Source: Gammaproteobacteria bacterium
GTDB lineage: Bacteria; Pseudomonadota; Gammaproteobacteria; Pseudomonadales; Azotimanducaceae
Assembly: GCA_003228415.1 (NCBI GenBank)
Contig: QIDL01000089.1
Location: 1-9,640 of the forward strand
Direction: 5' to 3'
Length of the DNA stretch: 9,640 nucleotides
Part shown: one piece after another, positions 1 to 6,924 of the stretch
Numbering within the stretch: position 1 is the first letter of the stretch
Layout: the number at the start of each line of letters is the position of its first letter
The notes under the pieces: generated by a model
What the model was told of the DNA's origin: nothing
The model's input: the letters and a program-made list of their open reading frames with translations, nothing else
The model's database searches: none
Made by a program: the position numbers and the translations under genes

Positions 1-314
1 GCAACGGCCAGTGGGGCGCGGAGAAGAAGAACGACATATTGTGGTTCGACGAGCGCTTCGTCGGAACCGAGCTCGGCGATCCTTTCAGCTATGCGGCGGT
101 TGCCGAGGCGTTCGGCTGCAAGGGTGTGCGCGTAACGACCATGGAGGCGCTCTCCAGGGCCATCTCCGAAGGCTGCGAGGCGCAGCACGACGGCACCACC
201 ACGCTGGTGGAAGTGGTGGTGAACAAGGAGCTGGGGGCGCCGTTCCGGCGCGATGCCATGCAGGACCAGAGCACCTTACTGCCGCGATACAAGGACCTGA
301 CGATTTCGCGTTGA
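1..314 (+). CDS. xsc: Sulfoacetaldehyde acetyltransferase, C-terminal fragment (cut by window edge)
   Basis: The reading frame enters at base 3 and ends at the TGA at 312-314, giving the last 103 residues. Xsc is a thiamine-diphosphate enzyme that phosphorolyses sulfoacetaldehyde to acetyl phosphate and sulfite, in the breakdown of taurine, isethionate and other C2 sulfonates in the cytoplasm. Seen here: NGQWGAEKKN near the start, then DERFVGTELGDPFSYA, a VEVVVNKELG strand and a PFRRDAM...LLPRYKDL tail. From memory these match the C-terminal ThDP-binding domain of Xsc better than acetolactate synthase or oxalyl-CoA decarboxylase. The full family is about 580-600 residues, so roughly five sixths lies to the left. 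A long hairpin follows the stop, suggesting a transcript end. The alternative is another ThDP-dependent decarboxylase of the same superfamily, which I think less likely. Confidence 0.85.
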   Translation, partial: NGQWGAEKKNDILWFDERFVGTELGDPFSYAAVAEAFGCKGVRVTTMEALSRAISEGCEAQHDGTTTLVEVVVNKELGAPFRRDAMQDQSTLLPRYKDLTISR

Positions 315-322
315 TGTTGCAC

Positions 323-354
323 TACGGAGCCGGCCTCACCGGGCTGGCTCCGTA
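323..354. terminator. Strong hairpin after xsc (terminator or mRNA 3'-end stabiliser)
   Basis: Nine bases TACGGAGCC (323-331) pair perfectly with GGCTCCGTA (346-354). The stem can continue inward for about five more pairs, including two G-T pairs, to a CACC loop. It starts 8 bases after the xsc stop. No T-run follows on the + strand, so it is not a textbook intrinsic terminator. It could act with Rho, protect the 3' end of the message, or reduce read-through into the next ORF. Confidence 0.5.
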
Positions 355-427
355 CGAGTATGGCCACGTCCGGATTGAACTTGACCGTACCCGGCGCTGT
401 TCAATGCTGCCGCAGTGAGGGTGTGTC

Positions 428-667
428 TTGCTGCCAGTCTCCCTTGAACAATCAAGCCGGGTCGTTCAAGATCCTGACGAGTTTGAAGCGAATCAAGTCA
501 GGGTGAGCGAGCATGAAGTGGAATTCCAGCGCATGATCGACGACATGGGCATCCCGGAACAGAATGCCATCCGCGGCTATTCAACTCCCGCGATCAACGA
601 ATTTGCCGACGAGGGCATGCGCCTCGCCCGCATGTACACCAAGCTTTCCTGCACGCCGACGCGCTGA
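428..667 (+). CDS. Small hypothetical protein (79 aa), unrecognised
   Basis: The ORF is open from just after an upstream in-frame stop at 416-418. The best start is the TTG at 428, with GAGG at 417-420 about 7 nt ahead. Internal ATGs, such as the one near residue 36, are alternatives. The protein is soluble and charged, with no signal peptide or membrane segment. The first half is rich in Glu, Gln and Val. The second half (residues about 35-79) has codon use like the neighbouring genes and reads like real protein (MIDDMGIPEQNAIRGYS, then EFADEGMRLARMYTKLSC). I recognise no family. It lies between xsc and the DUF3179 gene and stops 22 nt before the latter's start, which favours co-transcription. 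It could also be a remnant of a longer gene. Its reality is uncertain. Confidence 0.45.
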   Translation: MLPVSLEQSSRVVQDPDEFEANQVRVSEHEVEFQRMIDDMGIPEQNAIRGYSTPAINEFADEGMRLARMYTKLSCTPTR

Positions 668-689
668 GCGGGAACCCCGGGAGCGAGAC

Positions 690-1892
690 ATGCTCGGGAC
701 GTTGCTTTTCTGGATCGGCCTCGCTGTGTCGCTCGGCATCGGCTTCGTCTACTTTCGCGACCTCGGCGACGTGAGCCAGATGGTTCTGAAGGTGAAGCGG
801 GAGAACATGATTCGCTTCATCCGCCACGAGGGCCGCTTCGTGGCCGTTGGTCTCGCCGGCGCGACCGTCATGGCCGCCGCCCATATCGGGGCGGGCGCCG
901 GTCCGAGCTTCGCGTTCTGGATCGCCGCGGCTCTGACTGCGTTCCTCTACGGCTTTCCTTGGATCTGGGTGCATCTCGGACTGCGGAACCAGATGAACAG
1001 CGCGAAGTACTATTCGATCGAGGAGGCGCGAAAGCACATCAACCCCGCCGACAGCGTTATGGTGATCGACAAGAATGGCGTTGCGCGAGCCCATTCCGAC
1101 CATCAGCTTTTGCGTCCGCACCTTGCCGGCAACGACGAGGGACTGGACGGCGAAAACGTCGTGATGACCTACTGCGCCATGGCCAATCTCGGCGTCGGTT
1201 ACACGCCGGAGATCGAAGGCCAGAAGCTCGACCTCCAGGTTCTCGCCCAGCACGGCAACAACCTGATTCTTCGCGACAATGCAACCGGAGAGCCGATCCA
1301 GCACATCTACGGCTGGCGGGAGGCGGACGGCGCCAACGGACCCGCGATGAAACCCTGGCCGACCTACCGGATGAGCTTCCGCGGCTTCCAGAAGGCTTTT
1401 CCTGACGGGACCGTGTTCCTCAACAAACCATCGTCGAATCCGCTGTTGCGCCTGCTGGACCTGGTAACCGATGCGGTGTTCTCGATGGGCATCGCCCAGC
1501 AGCACCGGGACGAACGACCGGTGATGGACAACATGACGCGAGAGGATCCGCGCCTTCCCAACAAGACCTATGTCTGGGGCATCAACATCGGCGCCGACGC
1601 AGTCTGCTACACCGAGGATTTCATTGTGGAGCAGGGAGGTGTCGTTAACGCCGTCATTGGTGAGCGCAAGGTCGTCATCGCGCGCGATCCGATCTACGAA
1701 AGCGTCGGAGCCTACTACAATGACAGTGATGCGCCCGTTACCAGCATAGACTTCTTCGGGAACTCCGATCAGGGCGTCCTGCGGCGCGTAGAGACGCTGA
1801 AAGCCGGTCTCTTTTGGCACGTCTGGGCGGAGTTTTACCCAAACACGGACATTGATCGCGTGGTCAAATCCGCCGCCGGTGCCATTACTTGA
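690..1892 (+). CDS. DUF3179 domain-containing membrane protein
   Basis: The protein has 400 residues from the ATG at 690. GGGAG at 680-684 gives a fitting ribosome binding site, and the 42 codons upstream in the same frame are the +1 shadow of the small ORF, so the longer start is rejected. Three hydrophobic segments (about 1-21, 52-68 and 74-95) place the N-terminus in the inner membrane. The rest is a DUF3179 domain: YYSIEEARKHINPADSVMVID leads in, then VVMTYCAMANLGVGY (about 157-171), LDLQVLAQHGNNLILRDNATGE, an FPDG turn (237-240), DPRLPNKTYVWGI (286-298) and a terminal LFWHVWAEFYPNT. The biochemical function of DUF3179 is not known to me. In most relatives the central motif reads YCPLCG or similar; here the second Cys is absent (YCAMANLG). 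It converges with the patatin-like gene. The family call is firm; the role is unknown. Confidence 0.85.
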   Translation: MLGTLLFWIGLAVSLGIGFVYFRDLGDVSQMVLKVKRENMIRFIRHEGRFVAVGLAGATVMAAAHIGAGAGPSFAFWIAAALTAFLYGFPWIWVHLGLRNQMNSAKYYSIEEARKHINPADSVMVIDKNGVARAHSDHQLLRPHLAGNDEGLDGENVVMTYCAMANLGVGYTPEIEGQKLDLQVLAQHGNNLILRDNATGEPIQHIYGWREADGANGPAMKPWPTYRMSFRGFQKAFPDGTVFLNKPSSNPLLRLLDLVTDAVFSMGIAQQHRDERPVMDNMTREDPRLPNKTYVWGINIGADAVCYTEDFIVEQGGVVNAVIGERKVVIARDPIYESVGAYYNDSDAPVTSIDFFGNSDQGVLRRVETLKAGLFWHVWAEFYPNTDIDRVVKSAAGAIT

Positions 1893-1897
1893 TTTCT

Positions 1898-1920
1898 GGG
1901 AGGTCGATCCGCACCCTCCC
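1898..1920. terminator. Weak hairpin after the DUF3179 gene
   Basis: GGGAGG (1898-1903) can pair with CCTCCC (1915-1920) over an 11-nt loop, starting 6 bases after the DUF3179 stop. There is no clean T-run, only an AT-rich AATAATTTAT stretch at 1928-1937. It is a candidate terminator between convergent genes, with weak support. Confidence 0.3.
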
Positions 1921-1940
1921 CCTGTCCAATAATTTATAGC

Positions 1941-1964
1941 GGCGGTTATAGCTACGCTACCGCC
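1941..1964. terminator. Weak hairpin at the end of the patatin-like gene
   Basis: GGCGGT (1941-1946) pairs with ACCGCC (1959-1964), overlapping the stop codon of the - strand patatin-like gene. Read on the - strand it is followed by GCTATAAATTATT, which is AT-rich but not a U-tract. It may work with the neighbouring hairpin as a two-way terminator for the convergent genes. Confidence 0.3.
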
Positions 1965-4765
1965 TACCGCGTCAGCCAGTAGGTCGCTCCCGGCAGGTCC
2001 ATGATGCCCATAGTCAGAAACCAGTTGTTGCCGATGTCTCTGATATCGCGGGTTCCCAGTCCGACGCGCAGGCGGTCGTTCATGAAGCTCACGTGGATGT
2101 CGCCACCGGGGGTATCCTGATCGCCGATGCCGGGCTGATTCCAGGCGTGGTACCAGGTGGGGGTGATTCCGAAGCTGGAAATCGTTCCGGACTCGGTGCG
2201 GCGGATATATCCCAATCCGAGGGCGAGATAGTTCTCTCGTCTTTCGCTGGAGCTGGATCGAAACAGGCCGCCCGCGAATCCGAGACTGGCACGCAGATCC
2301 AGCAGATTGTTTTCCGAGAGCGCCAGGGTCGGCTGCCAGGTCACGAGTATGTCGCCTTCAACCAGGTCGAAAGAGAGTTCGTAAGGGATGACGTAGCGCC
2401 AGATCCAGCCCTCTGGCGCGGTTGATGGGGAGAACGTGAACGTGGGGTATGTATAAGTGGCGCTTTGCAACAGATGGGCGGTAACCCCCATGAGTGCCGT
2501 ATAGGACTCTTCCCGGAGTTCCGGATCCGGCTCCCGCGCGGCGTACAGGTCGGCTGCCTGACGTTCGAGATACACGAGACGCGCCGTAAACCGCCGGATC
2601 AGCTCCGTCGGCCACTTCTCGGGATTGGCTATGATTTCTGCCAGCAGGGGCTCGGTTCCATCCGCTGTTCTGGTCGGTACGAAGTTCTCTGCCTTCAGAT
2701 ACTCGAAAAAGGTGTCCTCGGTCGCGAAAACACCTCCGTCGCCTTCTGAGCGCGCTTCTTCCGTTTCGAGTGCCTTTTGAAGTCCATCATGGATGATCTG
2801 CATATCGCGATCAGCGGGTGGCAGCGGCGAGTAAGCAAAGCTGAACAGGCCGTCCTTTCCAAACTCCCGCTCAGCGAGGCGCGCGAATACATAACGGCCA
2901 GGTGCAGTTTCGTGGATTCCAACGAAATCGTAGAACTGTTCGCCGAGCAGATCGACACACCGATCATACTCTTCCGGTTGTTGTTTCGGGGGGTAATTCA
3001 AGCCACATACGATATTCGAAACAATTGCAATAGCGTCGTACACACCCACATAGTAATCATACTCGCGAAACTTGTAGTCGAGAAAAGAGCCAAAATCGCC
3101 GAGCAAGGTGCCGGTTATCGGGCCGCCACGACTCGAGACCCGCAATGCACGGTCATTGTGGACGTCTTGCTGCGATCGGCTGATGCTCACATACAATCTC
3201 TGGTCGTCCACCTGCGCGCGTTCGATGATCGATATCAGAGCTTCGGCCAGTTGATTGCGATAAGAGACGATCTTGATGCGGCATTCCATAAGGGGCTCGG
3301 AGTCGGAATCCTTCGCTGATTGCACGCAACTATCGGCGACACCGGACTTGACCAACAACTCGGGCGAGTAAGGCGGGGTAATTACGGGTTTGATCCTGTC
3401 GTAGGCGATTTCCAGGAGGCGGCCGGCTCTACGCGCTGCCTCGGCGCAGGCGAGCGGAGAATCGAAATACGGCAACTCCTTCCGGCAATCGAAGTCCGGG
3501 TCGTGCTCATCGAGGATTTGTGCCAGTTCGTAGCTCAACTGCGAAAGGTTGAGGCGCCAGTTATCGCTCGTGGTCTCGCGGTACAGTTCATATTTCCTTG
3601 CCGAGCCAATGGCGCCCACTAACAGACCACTTTCGGTAAACAGGCTGAACTCCATGATACGGCAGGCTTCGGGCGGATTACTCGAGGCACATGCAGTGTT
3701 GTCCGGAGGACCGGGGGTTTTGTATCGGGTTCGATTCGGATCGAGGTAAATGTAGGTTACCGGAAACGGATTCTTGGACGCGCGGCTATTGAGCTCGGCC
3801 AGCGTGCGGGCTAGTCCGACGGGCAGATTGTCGAACAGGCCGCCGTCGGCGAATTCTGCCTCGTCGAGCTCATAACCCGGTGGACATACCAGCTCGGTGT
3901 CGGACTGTTCCGCGTCAGATTCCGGAGCCGACGCACCCGACCGCACGACGAGACGACAGTATTGAACAAGTCTGCGGCCGAATGCCGTAGGAAATGCGCT
4001 GGTCGTGGTAGCCGCTTCTATGATGCGGTCATCGGAAATGGAAAATGGGGCAGCGTTTCGCGGGCGCGGCATGAGGATCATCGCGGGGTCGGAAAGCTGC
4101 GGATAGTCGGCCGGGTCGAAGAAATATCCGACACTGCCGTCTTCCTTTACGCGCAACTCGAAGGGGAAATAGAAGCGCTGATTCTTTACCTCGATATCAC
4201 CGACCATCAACGCCTGGGGCTCGACCCGTGTCACCGTGACGCCAAGAGGAACTCTGCAGCCGACCCGAAAGGCAGGCTTCTGCCACTGTTCACGGAGTTC
4301 GTTAGCAGAATCGAAATAATCTCTTCGTGAGAGTACGGCGTCATCCGGTAAATAGGACTCCGAGTCGACCTGAGGAGGCAGGAGCTCATTGATATCTACC
4401 CGGAGCCAGATGTCGCGGAATACGTTGTTGTCGATTCGGTTTGGCAGCCCGCCTTCGGCTTCCGGACGCACACACCAAGTCAAGCCGGAAAGTATGGTAT
4501 TGACCCCTCCTGCCGAGGCGCCCGCTGCACTCGCAAACTCCCATGGCCGGAACCGGCCGCCACTCAGGGATCTCAGATCTTCGGTCTCTCGCACCGCCTT
4601 GAGGGCGGCCCAGTTGAGCCCCGCCTCGTAGGCACCCTTGCTGGCGCCGCCGCTGATGGCAATCGAAAAGCGCTGCCGCGCGTCCCCTTCCTGCGCATCG
4701 GTACTTCCAGCCATCAGAGCCGCGCCGATGACCATTGCCATCAGGCTTGCCAGCATACGATACAT
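1964..4765 (-). CDS. Exported patatin-like phospholipase with long C-terminal extension
   Basis: I chose the ATG at 4765 (933 aa). It has AAAGGGG 8 nt upstream and opens directly with a signal peptide (MYRMLASLMAMVIGAALMAG, cleavage near STDAQ). An in-frame ATG at 4795 adds 10 residues but has its only AGGG touching the start codon. Patatin domain: oxyanion loop GGASKG (39-44), nucleophile elbow GASAG with Ser84, and Asp307 in DGG followed by FDNLP, so the full Ser-Asp dyad is present. This predicts a lipid acyl hydrolase acting outside the cytoplasm. Further on, GDFGSFLDYKFREYDY (about 556-571) is a motif I associate with the longer bacterial patatin-like proteins. From about 795 the sequence is beta-strand-rich with alternating patterns (YLALGLGYI, ITPTWYHAW, LRVGLG), but it ends in Arg, not Phe. 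No POTRA domain is evident, so it is not a standard PlpD-type autotransporter. It is the last gene of the operon, 45 nt after the barrel gene. Confidence 0.85.
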   Translation of the reverse strand: MYRMLASLMAMVIGAALMAGSTDAQEGDARQRFSIAISGGASKGAYEAGLNWAALKAVRETEDLRSLSGGRFRPWEFASAAGASAGGVNTILSGLTWCVRPEAEGGLPNRIDNNVFRDIWLRVDINELLPPQVDSESYLPDDAVLSRRDYFDSANELREQWQKPAFRVGCRVPLGVTVTRVEPQALMVGDIEVKNQRFYFPFELRVKEDGSVGYFFDPADYPQLSDPAMILMPRPRNAAPFSISDDRIIEAATTTSAFPTAFGRRLVQYCRLVVRSGASAPESDAEQSDTELVCPPGYELDEAEFADGGLFDNLPVGLARTLAELNSRASKNPFPVTYIYLDPNRTRYKTPGPPDNTACASSNPPEACRIMEFSLFTESGLLVGAIGSARKYELYRETTSDNWRLNLSQLSYELAQILDEHDPDFDCRKELPYFDSPLACAEAARRAGRLLEIAYDRIKPVITPPYSPELLVKSGVADSCVQSAKDSDSEPLMECRIKIVSYRNQLAEALISIIERAQVDDQRLYVSISRSQQDVHNDRALRVSSRGGPITGTLLGDFGSFLDYKFREYDYYVGVYDAIAIVSNIVCGLNYPPKQQPEEYDRCVDLLGEQFYDFVGIHETAPGRYVFARLAEREFGKDGLFSFAYSPLPPADRDMQIIHDGLQKALETEEARSEGDGGVFATEDTFFEYLKAENFVPTRTADGTEPLLAEIIANPEKWPTELIRRFTARLVYLERQAADLYAAREPDPELREESYTALMGVTAHLLQSATYTYPTFTFSPSTAPEGWIWRYVIPYELSFDLVEGDILVTWQPTLALSENNLLDLRASLGFAGGLFRSSSSERRENYLALGLGYIRRTESGTISSFGITPTWYHAWNQPGIGDQDTPGGDIHVSFMNDRLRVGLGTRDIRDIGNNWFLTMGIMDLPGATYWLTR

Positions 4766-4810
4766 CGTATCGACCCCTTTTGACTTTCTAGACATCCCTG
4801 CAGGGGCAGG

Positions 4811-5743
4811 TCAGAACGTCGCGTATCCGAAAATTGCCGGCCCGAAGAAATTGTAATCGTACTCGACGCTTCCACCATCGGATTGATTCGCCTGGAAGTT
4901 CAGGTTGAAGTACTTGAGGCCGCCACCAATCCCGAAGGTCTTGCTCAGCTGGTACGCCATCATCACGTCCACCTGCAGGAGGGAACCGCTGTACTCCCCG
5001 ATGTCCAGGGCGAACGCGAGCACGGTCAAATTTCCAGCGAGCTTCGGCGTAAATTCGTAGCCCAGAGAACCGCCGAGATGGGGCAGTGGGAAAGTCAACT
5101 CGCTGCTCGACTCGGTAACGCTTCCCGAGACAACGGGGACACCGTCCACGCTCACATTTCCGGCAGCCGTAACGGTACCTTTGACAGTCGCGACGTGGGC
5201 GCCGACCAGAAAAGACAGATCGAGATTATCCTTCCGAATTATAGAGTATCCGTAGGTCACACGGCCGAGGTCGAAATTGACCTTGCTTTCCAGCGACGCT
5301 CCGACTCCGACCGTCATATCGCCGATCGTGAGGCTCCTGCCTGCGGTCAACGACCCCTTGCGGTTGAGCTGGAACCACTCGACCTGAAGCTGGTGGCGTG
5401 GTTTGAATCGCCAATTGAAGGATACCCATGCCGAGGATGTGTCACTATCGAGCCCGGCATCGTCCTCCAGGTCGATTTCGGTCCCCCCGCCACGGGGCCC
5501 GTTAAGGGTGAGCGTAGAATCGACTCGCGGAAAAAATCCACCGAGAGCCAGCGTGTACTTCGAACCGAATAGCGAAGTGGGAGAGCTGCTTTCCTCGCCC
5601 TCGGCCGCGGTCGCAATTGAACCGGCGCTCGCAAACAGCCAAATGGTGGCTGCGAGCAATATGTGGCCTCCTCGAATATGCCTGGCGGCCCATGGCATTT
5701 TTATATTCTCAAAGTCGCAAAAAACAATCCTTCGCGTGCTCAT
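4811..5743 (-). CDS. Outer-membrane beta-barrel protein
   Basis: The protein has 310 residues from the ATG at 5743, or 295 from the ATG at 5698. The first start has a G-rich AGGGGGGG ribosome binding site 9 nt upstream. The second has a weaker site but gives a more normal signal peptide (hydrophobic ILLAATIWLFASAGSIATAA, cleavage after about residue 47 of the long form). The mature part is a run of amphipathic strands with Gly and aromatic residues (YTLALGGFFPRVD, SAWVSFNWRF, HQLQVEWFQL, LHLGGSLGYEF-like segments) and an acidic loop IDLEDDAGLDSD near residue 90. It ends in GYATF, and a terminal Phe is the usual BAM assembly signal. I recognise the general fold, not a named subfamily. The role is unknown: a channel, a lipid-binding barrel, or a partner of the patatin-like enzyme encoded 45 nt downstream. 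Confidence 0.8.
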   Translation of the reverse strand: MSTRRIVFCDFENIKMPWAARHIRGGHILLAATIWLFASAGSIATAAEGEESSSPTSLFGSKYTLALGGFFPRVDSTLTLNGPRGGGTEIDLEDDAGLDSDTSSAWVSFNWRFKPRHQLQVEWFQLNRKGSLTAGRSLTIGDMTVGVGASLESKVNFDLGRVTYGYSIIRKDNLDLSFLVGAHVATVKGTVTAAGNVSVDGVPVVSGSVTESSSELTFPLPHLGGSLGYEFTPKLAGNLTVLAFALDIGEYSGSLLQVDVMMAYQLSKTFGIGGGLKYFNLNFQANQSDGGSVEYDYNFFGPAIFGYATF

Positions 5744-5775
5744 CGATCACGGCCCCCCCTGTTCGATACGTTTCT

Positions 5776-5895
5776 TTACTTTGCTCTTACGTTTGGTAGT
5801 AGTAACGAATTCTGAGGTGCTTCAGCGGCAAGAACATACAACCCGTCGCCCGGGTTCTGCAACAACGCCACCTGTTTTGAGTTCGCAAAAGGCAT
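5776..5895 (-). CDS. Small ORF (39 aa) with strong ribosome binding site, novel candidate
   Basis: The ATG at 5895 is preceded by a perfect AGGAGG (+ strand CCTCCT 5905-5910) with 9-nt spacing, the best ribosome binding site in the window. It encodes 39 residues beginning MPFANSKQVALLQNPGDG, then LYVLAAEAPQ, ending NVRAK, and stops with TAA at 5776-5778. It has no signal peptide or clear membrane helix. It fills the gap between the HlyD-family gene (stop 30 nt upstream) and the barrel gene (start 32 nt downstream), spacing that matches the rest of the operon. It could instead be a leader peptide controlling the barrel gene. The family is not recognised. The position and ribosome site are seen; translation is inferred. 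Confidence 0.5.
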   Translation of the reverse strand: MPFANSKQVALLQNPGDGLYVLAAEAPQNSLLLPNVRAK

Positions 5896-5904
5896 TGTAT
5901 CCCG

Positions 5905-5910
5905 CCTCCT
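5905..5910 (-). promoter_or_regulatory. Consensus ribosome binding site of the small ORF
   Basis: The - strand AGGAGG lies 9 nt before the ATG at 5895 and 15 nt after the HlyD-family stop codon. It is a full anti-Shine-Dalgarno match and has no other start codon to serve. Confidence 0.5.
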
Positions 5911-5925
5911 ATGCCTAACTATTCG

Positions 5926-6924
5926 TCAACCGGCTGGGCTGGTTAGATAACCAAGCCATGCTTGCATACGCATCACAACCCTGGTGATGATATGCACTGG
6001 CTTGCCGCGCTGAGTGTACACGGCAACCGTGCCGCCGGCCCCCTGGGGTATCAGCGATTCGGTGCCGGGATCGTCGAGCGCGATGCGAACGGGATATCTC
6101 CCCGCCGAGGGCGTGCCGGTGAGTACCGGCAACTCCCCGCTGGGCGCCAGTTGCGCGGTTCCGGTGGCATTCATGACAAGTTTGACCTTCCCGGTGAACA
6201 CCCGGCCCGGCACGCGCGAGAATACCACCTCGGCTTCGTCCCCCACCTGGACGCGGCGCCCGGCGCTTTGACTGAAACTGGCCAGTACTTCGCGCGCCTC
6301 GTCGGAGACAAAAGTCATCGAGGCGGCCAATGGAATATTGGTCACGTAGGTACCCGGACGCACCTGCAGGTTGAAGATATAACCGGCGCCAGGCGCGCGC
6401 ACGACCGTCTCGTCGAGCTGCCACTGAGCACCTCGCAGTTGTGCTTCCAGGCTACGGACTGTCGCTTTCGCTTCGTCGAGGCTCGCTGTCCACCGGTCGA
6501 GATCCCGCTGCGCGCCCGCGGACTCCTTTACCAGCTTGCGGTTACGTTCCACTTCGATCTCTGCCCGGCGCTGCTGGGCTTTTGTTCGATCGATGGACGC
6601 TTTCAGCTGGTCCACGGCGGCCTGGTAAGGTGTGGGGTCGATCCGATAAAGAACGTCGCCTTTGTTCAAAGAGACTAACGGCTCTACAGGTACTTCGACG
6701 ACTTGCCCCTTTACGTTCGGCACGATCTGGATGACGTACTGGAACATCTGGCCATCCTTCGTGGTCGGCGCAAACGTAAGCCACGTGAATACGATGGCGC
6801 CGATAAGAACCACACCGACTCCGACGAATACGGAAATATTGAGAGCGTTTTTCGCAAACAGCCTGAGCTTGATAAAAAACAACCAGTAAAACACGCTGTA
6901 GCAGATGACCAGAAAGGCGATCAC
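5926..6924 (-). CDS. HlyD-family membrane fusion protein, YiaV/YibH-like
   Basis: The protein has 332 residues from a GTG at 6924. GGGGAGAG lies about 7 nt upstream, and the GTG overlaps the TGA of the DUF3302 gene in a GTGA junction, so the two are translationally coupled. The 51 codons further upstream in this frame are a shadow. Two hydrophobic segments (about 1-17 and 30-52) anchor it in the inner membrane. Then come the first half of a lipoyl-like beta domain (PNVKGQVVEVPVEP...LNKGDVLYRIDP, 69-97), a coiled-coil hairpin (about 100-170), the second lipoyl half (TVVRAPGAGYIFNLQVRPG, 173-191) and a beta-barrel domain to about 305. The protein is expected to reach into the periplasm as the adaptor of an efflux or export assembly. 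No ABC, MFS or RND pump gene is adjacent. Pairing with DUF3302 matches Escherichia coli yiaW-yiaV, hence the likeness; a symbol is withheld because orthology is untested. Confidence 0.88.
   Translation of the reverse strand: MIAFLVICYSVFYWLFFIKLRLFAKNALNISVFVGVGVVLIGAIVFTWLTFAPTTKDGQMFQYVIQIVPNVKGQVVEVPVEPLVSLNKGDVLYRIDPTPYQAAVDQLKASIDRTKAQQRRAEIEVERNRKLVKESAGAQRDLDRWTASLDEAKATVRSLEAQLRGAQWQLDETVVRAPGAGYIFNLQVRPGTYVTNIPLAASMTFVSDEAREVLASFSQSAGRRVQVGDEAEVVFSRVPGRVFTGKVKLVMNATGTAQLAPSGELPVLTGTPSAGRYPVRIALDDPGTESLIPQGAGGTVAVYTQRGKPVHIITRVVMRMQAWLGYLTSPAG

Noticed and set aside
11..418. + strand ORF of 135 codons overlapping the xsc end
   Set aside because: It is out of frame with the clear Xsc C-terminus and gives an Arg-rich, low-complexity protein.
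594..1820. Long - strand ORF of 408 codons opposite the DUF3179 gene
   Set aside because: It is an antisense shadow of a well-supported gene. Its protein is rich in Arg, His, Val and Asp with no recognisable domain.
2777..3319. + strand ORF of 180 codons inside the patatin-like gene
   Set aside because: It is antisense to an intact coding region, with no ribosome site of note and no family likeness.
1964..4765. Patatin-like protein as a PlpD-type (type Vd) autotransporter
   Set aside because: No POTRA domain is visible, the beta-rich tail seems too short for a 16-strand barrel, and the last residue is Arg.
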